64,000 nt of DNA from assembly GCF_904067045.1 (NCBI RefSeq), contig NZ_CAJFDC010000007.1, positions 372,001-436,000 on the forward strand. The letters run 5' to 3'. The stretch comes from Pseudomonas sp. FEN (lineage in GTDB: Bacteria > Pseudomonadota > Gammaproteobacteria > Pseudomonadales > Pseudomonadaceae). The notes under the pieces were generated by a model. The model saw nothing but the letters and a program-made list of their open reading frames with translations. It was not told the DNA's origin and did no database searches. The stretch's first letter is position 1, and every line of letters starts with the position of its first letter. The position numbers and the translations under genes were made by a program. Shown here one piece after another: positions 1-9,293 of this stretch.

Positions 1-1274
1 GTGGCATAGAGTTTCTGACCGGTGGCGTCCTGGTCCACCAGATAGATCAGGCTGCCATCCGGCGCCCGCACCGCCGCCAGCTCCAATTCGTTCGGGCCGA
101 CCAGGCCGCGATAGGGCTGGCCCTTGTAGGCCACGGCCCGGGACAGGGCACTGGCGCTGTCGTTGACCCGGATTGCCGTGGCACACAAGGACGGACCGTG
201 CGCCTCGAAGAAACTGTGGGCAAAGGAGTAGGGTTCGGAGTTGAGGATCAGGTTGATATCGCCCTGGCGCAACAGGCTGACGCTTTTCGAGCGGTGCTGC
301 CCGGCCTTGGTGAAACCCAGGCGTTCCAGCCAGTGGCTCAGCTTGGCGCCCAGGCTTTCATCCACGGCGAACTCGAGGAACTCGATGCCATCGTTTTCAC
401 TGACCGATGGCGCGCGGAACAAGGTATCGAGATTGGCCACCGGTTCGGCTTCCCGCGCCAGGCGCTCGCGGGTTTTCTCTTCCAGGTACAGCAACGAACG
501 CAAGCCATCGGCGGCATTGGCCCGCGGCGGCGCGGCGCGGAAACCGTCGTTGAAGATCTCCAGGGACAGCGGCCCGGTGTAGCCACTTTTGATGATCGGC
601 GCGAGAAAGCCCGGCAGGTCGAATTCCCCCTGCCCCGGGAAGCAGCGAAAATGTCGACTCCACTCCAGCACGTCCATCGCCAGGATCGGCGCGTCGGCCA
701 TCTGCACGAAGAAGATCTTGTCGCCGGGAATCTGCGCAATCGCGCTCGGATCGCCCTTGAGCGACAGGGTATGGAAGCTGTCGAGCAACACCCCGAGGCT
801 CGGATGATCGGCCTGACGAACGATATCCCAGACCTGTTGGTAGGTATTGACATGCCGGCCCCAGGCCAGGGCCTCATAGCCGATACGCAGGCCACGGGCA
901 CCGGCGCGCTCGGCCAGCAGACGCAGGTCGTCGACCAGGATCCGCGGATCGCCCACGCTGTCGGCCGAGGCATTGCTGCACACCAGCACCAGATCGGTGC
1001 CCAGCTCCTGCATCAGGTCGAACTTGCGCTCGGCACGCTCCAGGTTGCGCGGCAGACGATCACGGCGGCAGCCTTCGAAGTCGCGAAAGGGCTGGAACAA
1101 GGTGATCGCGATCCCCAGGTCCGCGCACATCTGGCGGATTTCCCGTGGGCTGCCATCGTAATACAGCAGATCGTTTTCGAAGATCTCCACGCCATCGAAC
1201 CCGGCGGCGGCAATAGCTTCGAGTTTTTCCGGCAAGGTGCCGCTCAGGGAAACGGTGGCAATGGAACGCTGCAT
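1..1274 (-). CDS. quiC: 3-dehydroshikimate dehydratase, partial (C-terminus beyond window)
   Basis: Converts 3-dehydroshikimate to protocatechuate in quinate/shikimate catabolism. The reading frame is open from an ATG at 1274 to the window edge, giving about 424 residues of a family that is usually near 635. Residues 1-280 form a xylose-isomerase-like TIM barrel. The metal ligands known for P. putida QuiC1 fall at the same numbers here: Glu134 (in IGYE), Asp165 (in LLDSFH), Gln191 (in FVQMADAP) and Glu239 (in LSLEI). The part after about residue 290 fits the C-terminal hydroxyphenylpyruvate-dioxygenase-like domain of the fused pseudomonad enzymes. It is divergent from an MFS carrier that probably imports its pathway substrate. 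The fusion and numbering are strong evidence; the transporter link is inference. Confidence 0.9.
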   Translation of the reverse strand, partial: MQRSIATVSLSGTLPEKLEAIAAAGFDGVEIFENDLLYYDGSPREIRQMCADLGIAITLFQPFRDFEGCRRDRLPRNLERAERKFDLMQELGTDLVLVCSNASADSVGDPRILVDDLRLLAERAGARGLRIGYEALAWGRHVNTYQQVWDIVRQADHPSLGVLLDSFHTLSLKGDPSAIAQIPGDKIFFVQMADAPILAMDVLEWSRHFRCFPGQGEFDLPGFLAPIIKSGYTGPLSLEIFNDGFRAAPPRANAADGLRSLLYLEEKTRERLAREAEPVANLDTLFRAPSVSENDGIEFLEFAVDESLGAKLSHWLERLGFTKAGQHRSKSVSLLRQGDINLILNSEPYSFAHSFFEAHGPSLCATAIRVNDSASALSRAVAYKGQPYRGLVGPNELELAAVRAPDGSLIYLVDQDATGQKLYA

Positions 1275-1670
1275 GTGACGACTCCCAACAGAGGGCATTT
1301 TTATTGTTAAGACTGACTAAAACCAGACACCGGCCTTGTAGGCGCAGACTTGTCGGAGCGCCGCAGCGATAAGGCCCGCGAGCCTTGTATCGCCTGATCG
1401 GTTGCCATCGCCAGCAATCGAGCGGCGACCGGCCACTCCTGCAAGGACTTCATCCGACCGGACTCAAGAGGTGATCGAATTATTGATGCAAGGGCAGCGG
1501 ACTTCAATCAAAGTGTACGAACCAGTTAGTTTTGTGTGCGATTATCGACCAGAATGAACTTTGGAGAATTGACGGTTTTTTGCTCACTGCGCACCATCAT
1601 TCCAGCCAAGGCAGTGCTTCAAACGCTTCAGACACACACCCAGACAATTCCAAAAAACGGGTAATCGCTC
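1275..1670. other. Divergent intergenic region
   Basis: About 400 bases between quiC (leftward) and the MFS gene (rightward). It must hold both promoters and presumably the operator for induction by quinate or shikimate. I see no open frame with a ribosome site and no convincing palindromic operator. The AT-richer part at about 1495-1600 is the likeliest promoter area. Confidence 0.4.
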
Positions 1671-3005
1671 ATGCTCTCGACTTCACAAAGCTCCCCTGTC
1701 ACCCAGGGCAGCGCCCGCGGCGGTATCGCCGACAAGATTCGCGGCGCCATGGCCGTCGGCACGACCCGCTGGGGCATGCTGGCCCTGGTATTCTTCGCCA
1801 CCACCCTGAATTACATCGATCGCGCCGCCCTGGGCGTGATGCAGCCCATCCTGGCCAAGGAAATGAGCTGGACGGCGATGGACTACGCCAACATCAACTT
1901 CTGGTTCCAGGTCGGCTACGCCGTCGGTTTCGTCCTGCAAGGACGGCTGATCGACAAGATCGGCGTGAAACGGGTGTTCTTCTTCTCCGTGCTGCTGTGG
2001 AGCCTGGCGACCGGCGCCCACGGCCTGGCGACCTCGGCGGTGGGCTTCATGGTCTGCCGGCTGATTCTCGGTCTGACCGAAGCCGCCAACTACCCGGCCT
2101 GCGTGAAAACCACCCGCCTGTGGTTCCCCGCCGGTGAACGCGCGGTGGCCACCGGTATCTTCAATGCCGGGACCAACGTCGGGGCGATGTTCACGCCCAT
2201 GCTGTTGCCATTGGTCCTGCAAGTCTGGGGCTGGCAGGCGGCGTTCCTGTGCATGGCGGTGCTGGGCGGCATCTGGCTGTTGTTCTGGGGGCTGAAGTAC
2301 TTCGACCCGCAAGAACACCCAACAGTGAAGCCTTCGGAACTGGCGTATATCCAGAAAGAAGCCGAACCGGCCCAACCCGCCGTGCCCTTCTCGCGGATCC
2401 TGCGCATGCGCGGCACCTGGGCCTTCGCCCTGGCCTATTCGCTCACCGCACCGGTGTTCTGGTTCTACCTGTACTGGCTACCGCCATTCCTCAACCAGCA
2501 ATACAACCTGGGCATCAGCGTGACGCAGATGGGCATCCCGCTGATCATCATCTACCTGACCGCCGACTTCGGCAGCGTCGGTGGCGGCATCCTCTCCTCG
2601 TTCCTGATCGGTCGCGGCATCAATCCGATCCGTGCCCGCCTGCTGTCGATGCTGCTGTTCGCCTGCTGCATCGTCGGCGTGGTGATGGCGGCTGGTGCCA
2701 GCCACCTGTGGGTCGCCGTCGCCGCGATCTCCCTGGCCATCGGCGCGCACCAGGCCTGGACCGCGAACATCTGGAGCCTGGTGATGGACTACACCCCCAA
2801 GCACATGATGAGCACGGTATTCGGTTTTGGCGGCATGTGCGCGGCCATCGGCGGTATGTTCATGACCCAACTGGTGGGCTACATCCTGACCGTCACGAAC
2901 AACAACTACGCCGTGTTGTTCACCCTGATCCCGGCGATGTACTTCATCGCCCTGCTCTGGCTGTACTTCATGGCCCCGCGCAAGATCCCCAACCTCGCCG
3001 ACTGA
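1671..3005 (+). CDS. MFS transporter, anion:cation symporter type (probable aromatic-acid/quinate carrier)
   Basis: A 444-residue carrier with about 12 hydrophobic segments. The first segment carries NYIDR, typical of the ACS family (hexuronate, phthalate and related acids). A motif A-like loop, GRLIDKIGVKR, lies between helices 2 and 3, and LGLTEAANYPA follows in helix 4. The N-terminus of about 30 residues is cytoplasmic and polar. It is divergent from quiC, so uptake of quinate, shikimate or protocatechuate is the simplest role; the substrate itself cannot be read from sequence. The ATG at 1671 has no strong Shine-Dalgarno site, so the true start could lie a few codons downstream. A strong hairpin follows the stop. 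Confidence 0.88.
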   Translation: MLSTSQSSPVTQGSARGGIADKIRGAMAVGTTRWGMLALVFFATTLNYIDRAALGVMQPILAKEMSWTAMDYANINFWFQVGYAVGFVLQGRLIDKIGVKRVFFFSVLLWSLATGAHGLATSAVGFMVCRLILGLTEAANYPACVKTTRLWFPAGERAVATGIFNAGTNVGAMFTPMLLPLVLQVWGWQAAFLCMAVLGGIWLLFWGLKYFDPQEHPTVKPSELAYIQKEAEPAQPAVPFSRILRMRGTWAFALAYSLTAPVFWFYLYWLPPFLNQQYNLGISVTQMGIPLIIIYLTADFGSVGGGILSSFLIGRGINPIRARLLSMLLFACCIVGVVMAAGASHLWVAVAAISLAIGAHQAWTANIWSLVMDYTPKHMMSTVFGFGGMCAAIGGMFMTQLVGYILTVTNNNYAVLFTLIPAMYFIALLWLYFMAPRKIPNLAD

Positions 3006-3014
3006 CCCGCCCCG

Positions 3015-3048
3015 CGCAGAGGCCCGATTCCGGGCCTCTGCGTGTTTC
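3015..3048 (+). terminator. Rho-independent terminator after the MFS gene
   Basis: A perfect 12-bp stem (CGCAGAGGCCCG / CGGGCCTCTGCG) with loop ATTC, followed by TGTTTCT, starts 10 bases past the stop at 3005. Confidence 0.78.
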
Positions 3049-3206
3049 TCCGGAAAGCGGCCGCCAAGCCCGATACAGCGGCTTGAACGGCGCTTGCCCC
3101 AGCCAATCCCCCCTCGAATGCTTGTGCCGACTGGTCGGACGACCGGGCTGGCGCTCGCCCGTCTCAGCAGCAACACTGGCTGGCACAGCTAAAAGAGGAT
3201 TCCCAC

Positions 3207-3394
3207 ATGCTCTGGAGAAAAGGACGACGTAGCGATAACGTGGTGGATGCTCGCGATGACAGCGGGGCCAGGGACGCGTGGTGCCGGACGCCTTCACCCA
3301 TGGCACCTCCGCGCAGCGGGTGCGCTGGTTCAAGATCGGCTTCGTCCAAGCACAACTCAACCAATGCGATACCTTCGCCGCCAAGAGCCTATGA
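3207..3394 (+). pseudogene. Remnant of YpfJ-type neutral zinc metallopeptidase (internal deletion)
   Basis: Two ends of one protein family are joined with the middle missing. The ATG at 3207 begins [20 protein letters not shown], the usual N-terminus of YpfJ-like neutral zinc metallopeptidases. From about 3281, in another frame, comes the family's C-terminus: [17 protein letters not shown] and then [10 protein letters not shown] before the stop at 3392-3394. The HExxH region and roughly 230 residues are absent and the two parts are out of frame, so this is non-functional. A Shine-Dalgarno-like AGAGGA still precedes the ATG. The next gene's ATG at 3395 directly follows the relic stop codon. 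Confidence 0.8.
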
Positions 3395-4375
3395 ATGAAA
3401 AAGACACTGTTTGGGTCATTGCTGTTGGGGATGTGTGTTATCGGCGGCCAGCTCCAGGCCGCTGAACACGGGGTCAAGGAAGTCAGCCCCGATCACCTGA
3501 AACTGTCGACTGGCGAATTGAGCGTCGGACTCAACCGCGACTGGCAGGGGCCGATGCCGGATGTACAGCGGGTACTGATCATCGTCCACGGGCGCTTGCG
3601 CAACGCCATGACCTACCTCAAAAGCGCGGAAACCGCCGCGGCCCAGGCCGGCCAGGCGCGCAACACGCTGATCATCGCGCCGCAGTTCCTCAATGAAAGC
3701 GATAAACACCTGCCGGGCAACCCGTTGCGCTGGCAGGGCGATGAGTGGATGGCTGGCGCGGCATCGACCGGGCCTTCGGCGCTGAGTTCCTATGCGGCCC
3801 TGGATGAAGTCCTGGCGCGCCTGGGCAACCGCAAGAAATTCCCGGCCTTGCGCGAAGTGGTCGTCGCCGGGCACTCCGGCGGAGGCCAGGTGGTGCAGCG
3901 CTATGCGTTGCTCGGGCATGGCGATAGGCAATTGGCCGGGAACGGCATCAAGCTCCGTTATGTGATCGCCAACCCGTCGTCCTATGCCTATTTCAACGCC
4001 CAGCGGCCGGTGCTGGGGTTCAATCCATCAGGTTGTCCGGGGTTCAACGACTGGAAGTATGGCCTGCAGAACCTGCCGGACTACGCCAAGGGGCAATCAG
4101 CGGCGCAGTTGGAACAGGCTTATGTACAGCGCGATATCACCTACCTGCTGGGGCAACAGGACACCGACCCGAACCATCCGGCCCTGGACAAGAGCTGCGC
4201 GGCGGAGGCCCAGGGGGCATATCGGTTGATTCGCGGGCATAACTATTTTGCCTACCTGCAACAGCGTCATCCGCAGGGGTTCACGCAGACGTTGGTCGAG
4301 GTGCCCGGGGTCGGGCATGACGGCGATGGGATGCTGACTTCGCCGCAAGGGCAGAAGGCGTTGTTCGGGAAGTAA
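3395..4375 (+). CDS. Secreted alpha/beta hydrolase-fold protein
   Basis: A 326-residue protein with a signal peptide (KK, then a hydrophobic core, ending GGQLQAA, cleavage near residue 22). It shows the hydrolase-fold order: strand LIIVHGR near residue 62, the nucleophile elbow GHSGGG near residue 160 (serine nucleophile), and a late histidine in VGHDGDGM near residue 308. The gene starts immediately after the metallopeptidase relic and may be expressed from that relic's promoter. A periplasmic or exported esterase/lipase-like activity is likely. The substrate is unknown and I cannot assign a named family. Confidence 0.78.
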   Translation: MKKTLFGSLLLGMCVIGGQLQAAEHGVKEVSPDHLKLSTGELSVGLNRDWQGPMPDVQRVLIIVHGRLRNAMTYLKSAETAAAQAGQARNTLIIAPQFLNESDKHLPGNPLRWQGDEWMAGAASTGPSALSSYAALDEVLARLGNRKKFPALREVVVAGHSGGGQVVQRYALLGHGDRQLAGNGIKLRYVIANPSSYAYFNAQRPVLGFNPSGCPGFNDWKYGLQNLPDYAKGQSAAQLEQAYVQRDITYLLGQQDTDPNHPALDKSCAAEAQGAYRLIRGHNYFAYLQQRHPQGFTQTLVEVPGVGHDGDGMLTSPQGQKALFGK

Positions 4376-4384
4376 GCGATCCAT

Positions 4385-4517
4385 TGTGGCAAGCGGGCTT
4401 GCCCGCGCTCGACTGCGAAGCAGTCGCAAAATCGATCACCGCGTTCTACCTGACACACCGCGATCACGGGTTTTAGGGCTGCTCCGCAGCCCAGCGCGGG
4501 CAAGCCCGCTCGCCACA
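4385..4517. repeat. Pseudomonas palindromic intergenic repeat (REP-like pair)
   Basis: The outer arms TGTGGCAAGCGGGCTTGCCC and its near-complement ending CCCGCTCGCCACA face each other around a smaller hairpin (GGGCTGCTCCGCAGCCC). It separates two convergent genes and could also stop transcription. Confidence 0.68.
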
Positions 4518-4528
4518 GAGGTGCATTA

Positions 4529-5122
4529 TCAAGCCGAAAGCATCCGCCGCAGCGCCATACAATCCTCGGCATGCCAATCGGTCAATTCCGGCCAGGGGTT
4601 GTCCGCCAGGTTGACCAGTATCGTCCGCGCCCCCGCCGCCCGCCCGCAATCCAGGTCGAAGCGATAATCACCGACCATCACCATCTCGCTCGGCGCCACG
4701 TCCCAGGCTTCGGCCAGTTTCAGCAAACCACCCGGATGTGGCTTGGGCGGCGCTTCATCGCGACCCAGCACATCTTCCTCGGCAAAACAGTCGGCCAGGC
4801 CGATGGTTTGCAGCGTCACATGGGCCAGCTCGCGGGCATTGCGCGTCAGGATGCCGAGGCGATAACCGCGCCCGGCCAACTCGCGCACCAGTTCCACCGC
4901 CCCCACCGCGGCTTTCGAACCCTGCGCCAGATCCCGCTCATGCTCCAGCAACCAGGCATGCTTGGTCGCGGCTTCATCGGCCGGCAAGGCGGCCAGATGC
5001 GTCAGGATGTCGTGCTCCGGCGGAATCGACAGAGCCACGCGAATCGCCGCAAAATCATGCACGGCAACGGTCAGGGTGCCGTCCATGTCGAACACCCAAT
5101 GCCGCACATCCGACAGCTTCAT
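4529..5122 (-). CDS. HAD-family hydrolase (phosphatase)
   Basis: A 197-residue HAD phosphatase. Motif I is FDMDGTLT near residue 11 (nucleophile Asp), motif II is LTRNA, and motif III/IV are KPHPGG and GDYRFDLDCG. The cap is helical (C1 type), as in phosphoglycolate-phosphatase-like enzymes. The ATG at 5122 was chosen because it overlaps the tesB stop by four bases (ATGA), which implies translational coupling. A longer upstream frame is only tesB read out of frame. The substrate is not determinable here. Confidence 0.88.
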   Translation of the reverse strand: MKLSDVRHWVFDMDGTLTVAVHDFAAIRVALSIPPEHDILTHLAALPADEAATKHAWLLEHERDLAQGSKAAVGAVELVRELAGRGYRLGILTRNARELAHVTLQTIGLADCFAEEDVLGRDEAPPKPHPGGLLKLAEAWDVAPSEMVMVGDYRFDLDCGRAAGARTILVNLADNPWPELTDWHAEDCMALRRMLSA

Positions 5123-5988
5123 GCCCAGTCCTTGCGGTGACGGATCAAGCCTTCCTGGGTCACCGACGCCACCAGCACTCCGGCGCGGTTGTACACGCTG
5201 CCCCGGGAAAAACCACGGGAGTTGCCGGCCCAGGGGCTGTCCATGGCATACAGCAACCAGTCGTCGGCGCGCAGGTCGGCGTGGAACCACAGCGCATGGT
5301 CGAGACTGGCGACCTGCATATCCTTCTGCCACACCGACTTGCCATGGGGCAGCAACGAGGTGGTCAGCAGGCCGAAGTCCGAGGCGTAGGCCAGCAGGTA
5401 TTTATGCAACGCCGGCAAGTCGGCCAGCGCGCCGTCAGCGCGGAACCAGACGTACTTGACCGGATCCGATGGCTGCGGGTTGTAAGGGTCCTTCTCGGTG
5501 ACCGGGCGCACTTCGATGGGTTTGGGACACAAGAGTTTTTCGCGCATGCTCTCGGGAATCAGGTGCGCGCGCTGCTGGGTGAGTTCCAGCTCCGTGGCCA
5601 GGTTTTCCGGCCCGACCACCTGCGGCATGCTGCTCTGGTGCTCGAAGCCTTCCTCGTCGTACTGGAACGAGGCGCTGCAGGTGAAGATCGGCTGGCCCTT
5701 CTGGATCGCCGTGACGCGCCGCGTGCTGAAGCTGCCGCCGTCGCGCACCCGGTCGACCGAGTAGACCACCGGCAGGCCGGCATCGCCCGGGCGCAGGAAA
5801 TAGCCGTGCATCGAATGCACATGCCGCGCCTCCTCGACCGTCTGGCTGGCTGCCGACAATGACTGGCCGAGCACCTGGCCGCCGAACAACTGGCGAAAGC
5901 CCAAGTCCTGGCTGCGCCCGCGAAACAGGTTTTCCTCAATCGGTTCCAGGGTCAGCAAGTCGACCAGGTCTTCCAGCACTTGGCTCAT
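5119..5988 (-). CDS. tesB: Acyl-CoA thioesterase II
   Basis: A 289-residue double-hotdog thioesterase that hydrolyses acyl-CoA to free acid and CoA in the cytoplasm. The family features are FGGQVLGQSL near residue 36, HSMHGYFLRPGD near residue 60, and the C-terminal hotdog with SLDHALWFH, whose Asp is a catalytic residue in the E. coli enzyme, followed by SRGFSRGSVYN and QEGLIR. The length matches E. coli TesB. The stop overlaps the start of the HAD phosphatase, so the two form one transcript. Confidence 0.95.
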   Translation of the reverse strand: MSQVLEDLVDLLTLEPIEENLFRGRSQDLGFRQLFGGQVLGQSLSAASQTVEEARHVHSMHGYFLRPGDAGLPVVYSVDRVRDGGSFSTRRVTAIQKGQPIFTCSASFQYDEEGFEHQSSMPQVVGPENLATELELTQQRAHLIPESMREKLLCPKPIEVRPVTEKDPYNPQPSDPVKYVWFRADGALADLPALHKYLLAYASDFGLLTTSLLPHGKSVWQKDMQVASLDHALWFHADLRADDWLLYAMDSPWAGNSRGFSRGSVYNRAGVLVASVTQEGLIRHRKDWA

Positions 5989-6184
5989 TCAAACGCTCCT
6001 CACACAAAGCAATGCAGTTCACTTAAAAACATTATCAAGCCATCCATGCTCGTGTGGCGGACTGCTGCCGCGTGCCCGCCAACCGGAAATGAAATTTTGA
6101 AAACACCGCGTCCCCTGTGGCGCTTGCCTCGAATGATACAGCGTTTGTCGCCGCGGGCGTTGCAGCGGATCGGCCAACCCCGGG

Positions 6185-6757
6185 TCATCCGTGCAGGGTG
6201 CGCAGCCATTGCTCATGGCTGATGCGGTAGAGCACGTGATGGCGCAACGGATGGCCGTCAGCCAACTTCGGATGATCGAAATCGGACTGCGGATCGTAAT
6301 GCATGCCGATAACCTGCATGACCTTCTGCGAAGCCGTGTTGCTCTCGCTGGTAAAGGCCACCACCTCATCCAGGGACAAACGCTCGAAAGCGCAGCGCAA
6401 CGCGGTCCAGGCCGCCTCGCTGGCATAGCCCAGGCCCCAGTGCTCGCGAGCCAGGCGCCAGACCATCTCCACCGCCGGGGTGAAGGCGGCGTCGAAGTTC
6501 ACCCGCATCAGCCCGGTCAGACCGATAAAAGCCCCATTGTCCTTGCGCTCCAGCGCCCAGAGGCCAAAGCCGTACTCGGCGAAGTGCCCGCGAATCCGCC
6601 CGATCAGCGCGGCACTTTCCAGACGATTGAGCACCGCCGGGAAATAGCGCATCACCTGAGGATCGGCACACATCCGGGCAAACTCCGGCAAGTCCTCGTC
6701 GCGCCACTGGCGCAACAGCAAGCGTGCGCTCTCAAGTTGCAGTATCGGCTCCATCAA
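6185..6757 (-). CDS. GNAT-family N-acetyltransferase (RimJ/RimL-like)
   Basis: A 190-residue acetyltransferase of the ribosomal-protein-acetylase-like GNAT group. It begins with LESARLLLRQW, the usual opening strand, and carries an acetyl-CoA pocket region LAREHWGLGYASEAA near residue 100, then NTASQKVMQVIGM near residue 140. Either of two adjacent methionines may be the start. It is divergent from the deacetylase-family gene. About 195 bases separate it from tesB and hold nothing I recognise. The substrate is unknown. Confidence 0.87.
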   Translation of the reverse strand: MMEPILQLESARLLLRQWRDEDLPEFARMCADPQVMRYFPAVLNRLESAALIGRIRGHFAEYGFGLWALERKDNGAFIGLTGLMRVNFDAAFTPAVEMVWRLAREHWGLGYASEAAWTALRCAFERLSLDEVVAFTSESNTASQKVMQVIGMHYDPQSDFDHPKLADGHPLRHHVLYRISHEQWLRTLHG

Positions 6758-6847
6758 CTCTCCCTCCGGATTCTTTCAACGCTGACGCCCTGCTCGTCAG
6801 TGTATCGCGCTGATAAGATCCTTCGCTTCTTCCCACATGAATTCGCC

Positions 6848-7768
6848 ATGCCGCCGCCCCTGATCTACCACGACGACTACAGCCCCGACTTCCCGGCGGA
6901 ACATCGCTTTCCCATGGACAAATTCCGCCTGCTGCGCGATCACCTGGTGGACAGCGGCCTGACCCGCGACGCCGATCTGCTGCGCCCGGCCATCTGTCCC
7001 GTGGATATCCTCGCCCTGGCCCACGACCGTGGCTACATCGAACGCTATATGGCCGGCGAGTTATCCCGCGAAGACCAGCGCCGCCTCGGTCTGCCCTGGA
7101 ACGAGGCGCTGGCGCGACGCACCGTGCGCGCGGTCGGCGGCTCGCTGCTGGCCGCCGAACAGGCACTCGAACACGGCCTGGCCTGTCACTTGGCGGGCGG
7201 CACGCACCATGCCCATTACGATCATCCGGCGGGCTTCTGTATTTTCAACGACCTGGCGGTCATCAGCCGCTACCTGCTGGAAAGCGGTCGTGTGGGGCGG
7301 GTACTGATCTTCGACTGCGACGTGCACCAGGGCGACGGCACGGCCCGTATCCTGGAAGATACCCCGGATGCCATCACCGTTTCCCTGCACTGCGAGAAAA
7401 ACTTCCCGGCACGCAAGGCCCACAGCGACTGGGACATCCCCCTGCCGATGGGCATGGGCGACGGCGATTACCTCAAGGTGGTGGATGACGCCCTGAACTA
7501 CCTGTTGCCGCTCTACCAGCCGGACCTGGTGCTGTACGACGCCGGCGTGGATGTGCACCAGGACGATGCCCTGGGCTACCTGAAACTCACCGATGCTGGC
7601 GTGGCCGCCCGCGATGAAAGCGTCCTGCGCCATTGCCTGGGCCGGGATATCCCGGTGGTCGGGGTGATCGGCGGCGGCTACAGCAAGGATCGCCGGGCCC
7701 TGGCCCGGCGCCACGGGATCCTCCACCACAGCGCGCGGGAGGTCTGGACATCATCAGGTTGTCATTGA
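6848..7768 (+). CDS. Histone deacetylase family protein
   Basis: A 306-residue arginase/deacetylase-fold hydrolase. GGTHHAHYDHPAGFCIFND near residue 120 holds the paired active-site histidines. DCDVHQGDGT near residue 157 supplies zinc ligands, DAGVDVHQDDALG near residue 235 a further one, and GGGY near residue 275 the catalytic tyrosine. In bacteria this class deacetylates small amides, polyamines or proteins. The ATG at 6848 begins PPPLIYHDDY, the family's usual start; the frame open further upstream lies antisense to the GNAT gene. Confidence 0.92.
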   Translation: MPPPLIYHDDYSPDFPAEHRFPMDKFRLLRDHLVDSGLTRDADLLRPAICPVDILALAHDRGYIERYMAGELSREDQRRLGLPWNEALARRTVRAVGGSLLAAEQALEHGLACHLAGGTHHAHYDHPAGFCIFNDLAVISRYLLESGRVGRVLIFDCDVHQGDGTARILEDTPDAITVSLHCEKNFPARKAHSDWDIPLPMGMGDGDYLKVVDDALNYLLPLYQPDLVLYDAGVDVHQDDALGYLKLTDAGVAARDESVLRHCLGRDIPVVGVIGGGYSKDRRALARRHGILHHSAREVWTSSGCH

Positions 7769-7998
7769 AGTCTGGGCTTACCCACAATGGCTGTGGAACC
7801 GCCTGTGGATAACCTGAGCGAAATACGCTGTAGACCTTACAGGGTAAGGGTTACAGAGGACTGTATGTTGTTCGTACAGCTATTCTGAAAGCATCGTCCC
7901 GACAGGAAGAAGGCAATCCCTTGCAGGGGCCGCGAACACCACATCATCGCTGGAAAAACGTAGAATGCCCGGCTCGTCCAGCCAAGTCGCAGCCCGCC

Positions 7999-9237
7999 AT
8001 GACCCACCCAGCCCCTGACGCCTCCCCCCACGTCGCCATTATCGGTGGCGGCCCTGCCGGCCTGATGGCCGCCGAGGTCCTGAGCCAGGCGGGTATCCAG
8101 GTCGACCTCTACGACGGCATGCCTTCGGTGGGGCGCAAGTTCCTGCTGGCCGGCGTCGGCGGCATGAACATCACCCATTCCGAAGCCTACCCGGCGTTCC
8201 TGTCCCGCTATGCCGAACGCGCCCCGCAGATCGCCCCGCTGCTGCGGGCCTTCGGCGCCGACGCCCTGTGCGAGTGGATTCACGGCCTGGGCATAACGAC
8301 TTTCGTCGGCAGTTCCGGCCGGGTCTTCCCCAGCGATATGAAAGCCGCCCCGCTACTGCGCGCCTGGCTCAAGCGCCTGCGCGAAGCCGGAGTCGTTATC
8401 CACACCCGCCATCGCTGGCTGGGCTGGCGCGACGGCAGCCTGGTTATCCACAGCCCCGACGGCGAAAAAAGCCTGCGCCCCGAGGCCACGCTGCTGGCGC
8501 TGGGCGGCGGCAGTTGGGCCCGATTGGGCTCCGACGGCGCTTGGTTGCCGTTGCTTGAACAACAGGGGGTAACGATTGCGCCCTTGCAGCCAAGCAACTG
8601 CGGCTTCGACGTCGCGGCCTGGAGCGAGGTGCTGCGCGGCAAGTTTGCCGGTGCGCCCTTGAAGAACGTCGCCATCGCCCTGCCCCAGGGCAAGCCGCGC
8701 CTGGGCGAATGCGTGATCACCGCCAGCGGTATCGAGGGCAGCCTGATCTACGCGCTGTCGGCGCCGATTCGCGAACAGATCAACCGGGAAGGCCGCGCGA
8801 CCATCGAGATCGACCTGCTACCCGGCAAGCCCCTGGACAAGGTCCGGGCCGCGCTGGCCAAACCGCGAGGCTCACGCTCCATGGCCAAGCATCTGCACAG
8901 CCAGTTGGGGATCGACGGCATCAAGGCGGCGTTGCTGCGGGAGCTGACGAATGCCGAGACCTTTGCCGACCCGGCACGTCTGGCGGATACCATCAAGGCT
9001 CTACCACTGACACTGCTCAAGGCGCGTCCGCTGGACGAGGCCATCAGCAGCGCCGGTGGCGTACCGTTCGAAGCAATGGACGAACGACTGATGCTCAAGG
9101 CCTTGCCCGGAGTGTTCTGCGCCGGCGAGATGCTCGACTGGGAAGCGCCCACCGGCGGCTACCTGCTCACCGCCTGCTTTGCCAGCGGGCGGGCGGCGGG
9201 ACAAGGGATGCTCGAGTGGCTGCGGCGCCAGGCTTGA
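7999..9237 (+). CDS. NAD(P)/FAD-dependent oxidoreductase, BaiN/TIGR03862 type
   Basis: A 412-residue flavoprotein of the HI0933/BaiN-like family. It has an N-terminal Rossmann dinucleotide motif GGGPAGLMAAE near residue 14, a GRKFLLAGVGGMNITHSE segment that is highly typical of the family, a middle inserted domain, and a C-terminal FAD contact LPGVFCAGEMLDWEAPTGGY near residue 375. The ATG at 7999 starts just before this domain. The physiological substrate of this pseudomonad subgroup is not known to me. The 230 bases upstream hold no gene. Confidence 0.88.
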   Translation: MTHPAPDASPHVAIIGGGPAGLMAAEVLSQAGIQVDLYDGMPSVGRKFLLAGVGGMNITHSEAYPAFLSRYAERAPQIAPLLRAFGADALCEWIHGLGITTFVGSSGRVFPSDMKAAPLLRAWLKRLREAGVVIHTRHRWLGWRDGSLVIHSPDGEKSLRPEATLLALGGGSWARLGSDGAWLPLLEQQGVTIAPLQPSNCGFDVAAWSEVLRGKFAGAPLKNVAIALPQGKPRLGECVITASGIEGSLIYALSAPIREQINREGRATIEIDLLPGKPLDKVRAALAKPRGSRSMAKHLHSQLGIDGIKAALLRELTNAETFADPARLADTIKALPLTLLKARPLDEAISSAGGVPFEAMDERLMLKALPGVFCAGEMLDWEAPTGGYLLTACFASGRAAGQGMLEWLRRQA

Positions 9238-9293
9238 GGGTTATCGGCGAGGGGAAGTGCTCCCGGAGGAGCATCGGCTAACGCAGACGACTT

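Noticed and set aside
198..1310. Long plus-strand open frame of 370 codons
   Set aside because: It is antisense to quiC, whose residues and metal ligands are clearly recognisable on the minus strand; the plus frame shows no family motif.
7865..7884. Possible LexA box CTGTATGTTGTTCGTACAG
   Set aside because: The CTGT and ACAG halves are 11 bases apart instead of 8, so it does not fit the LexA consensus.
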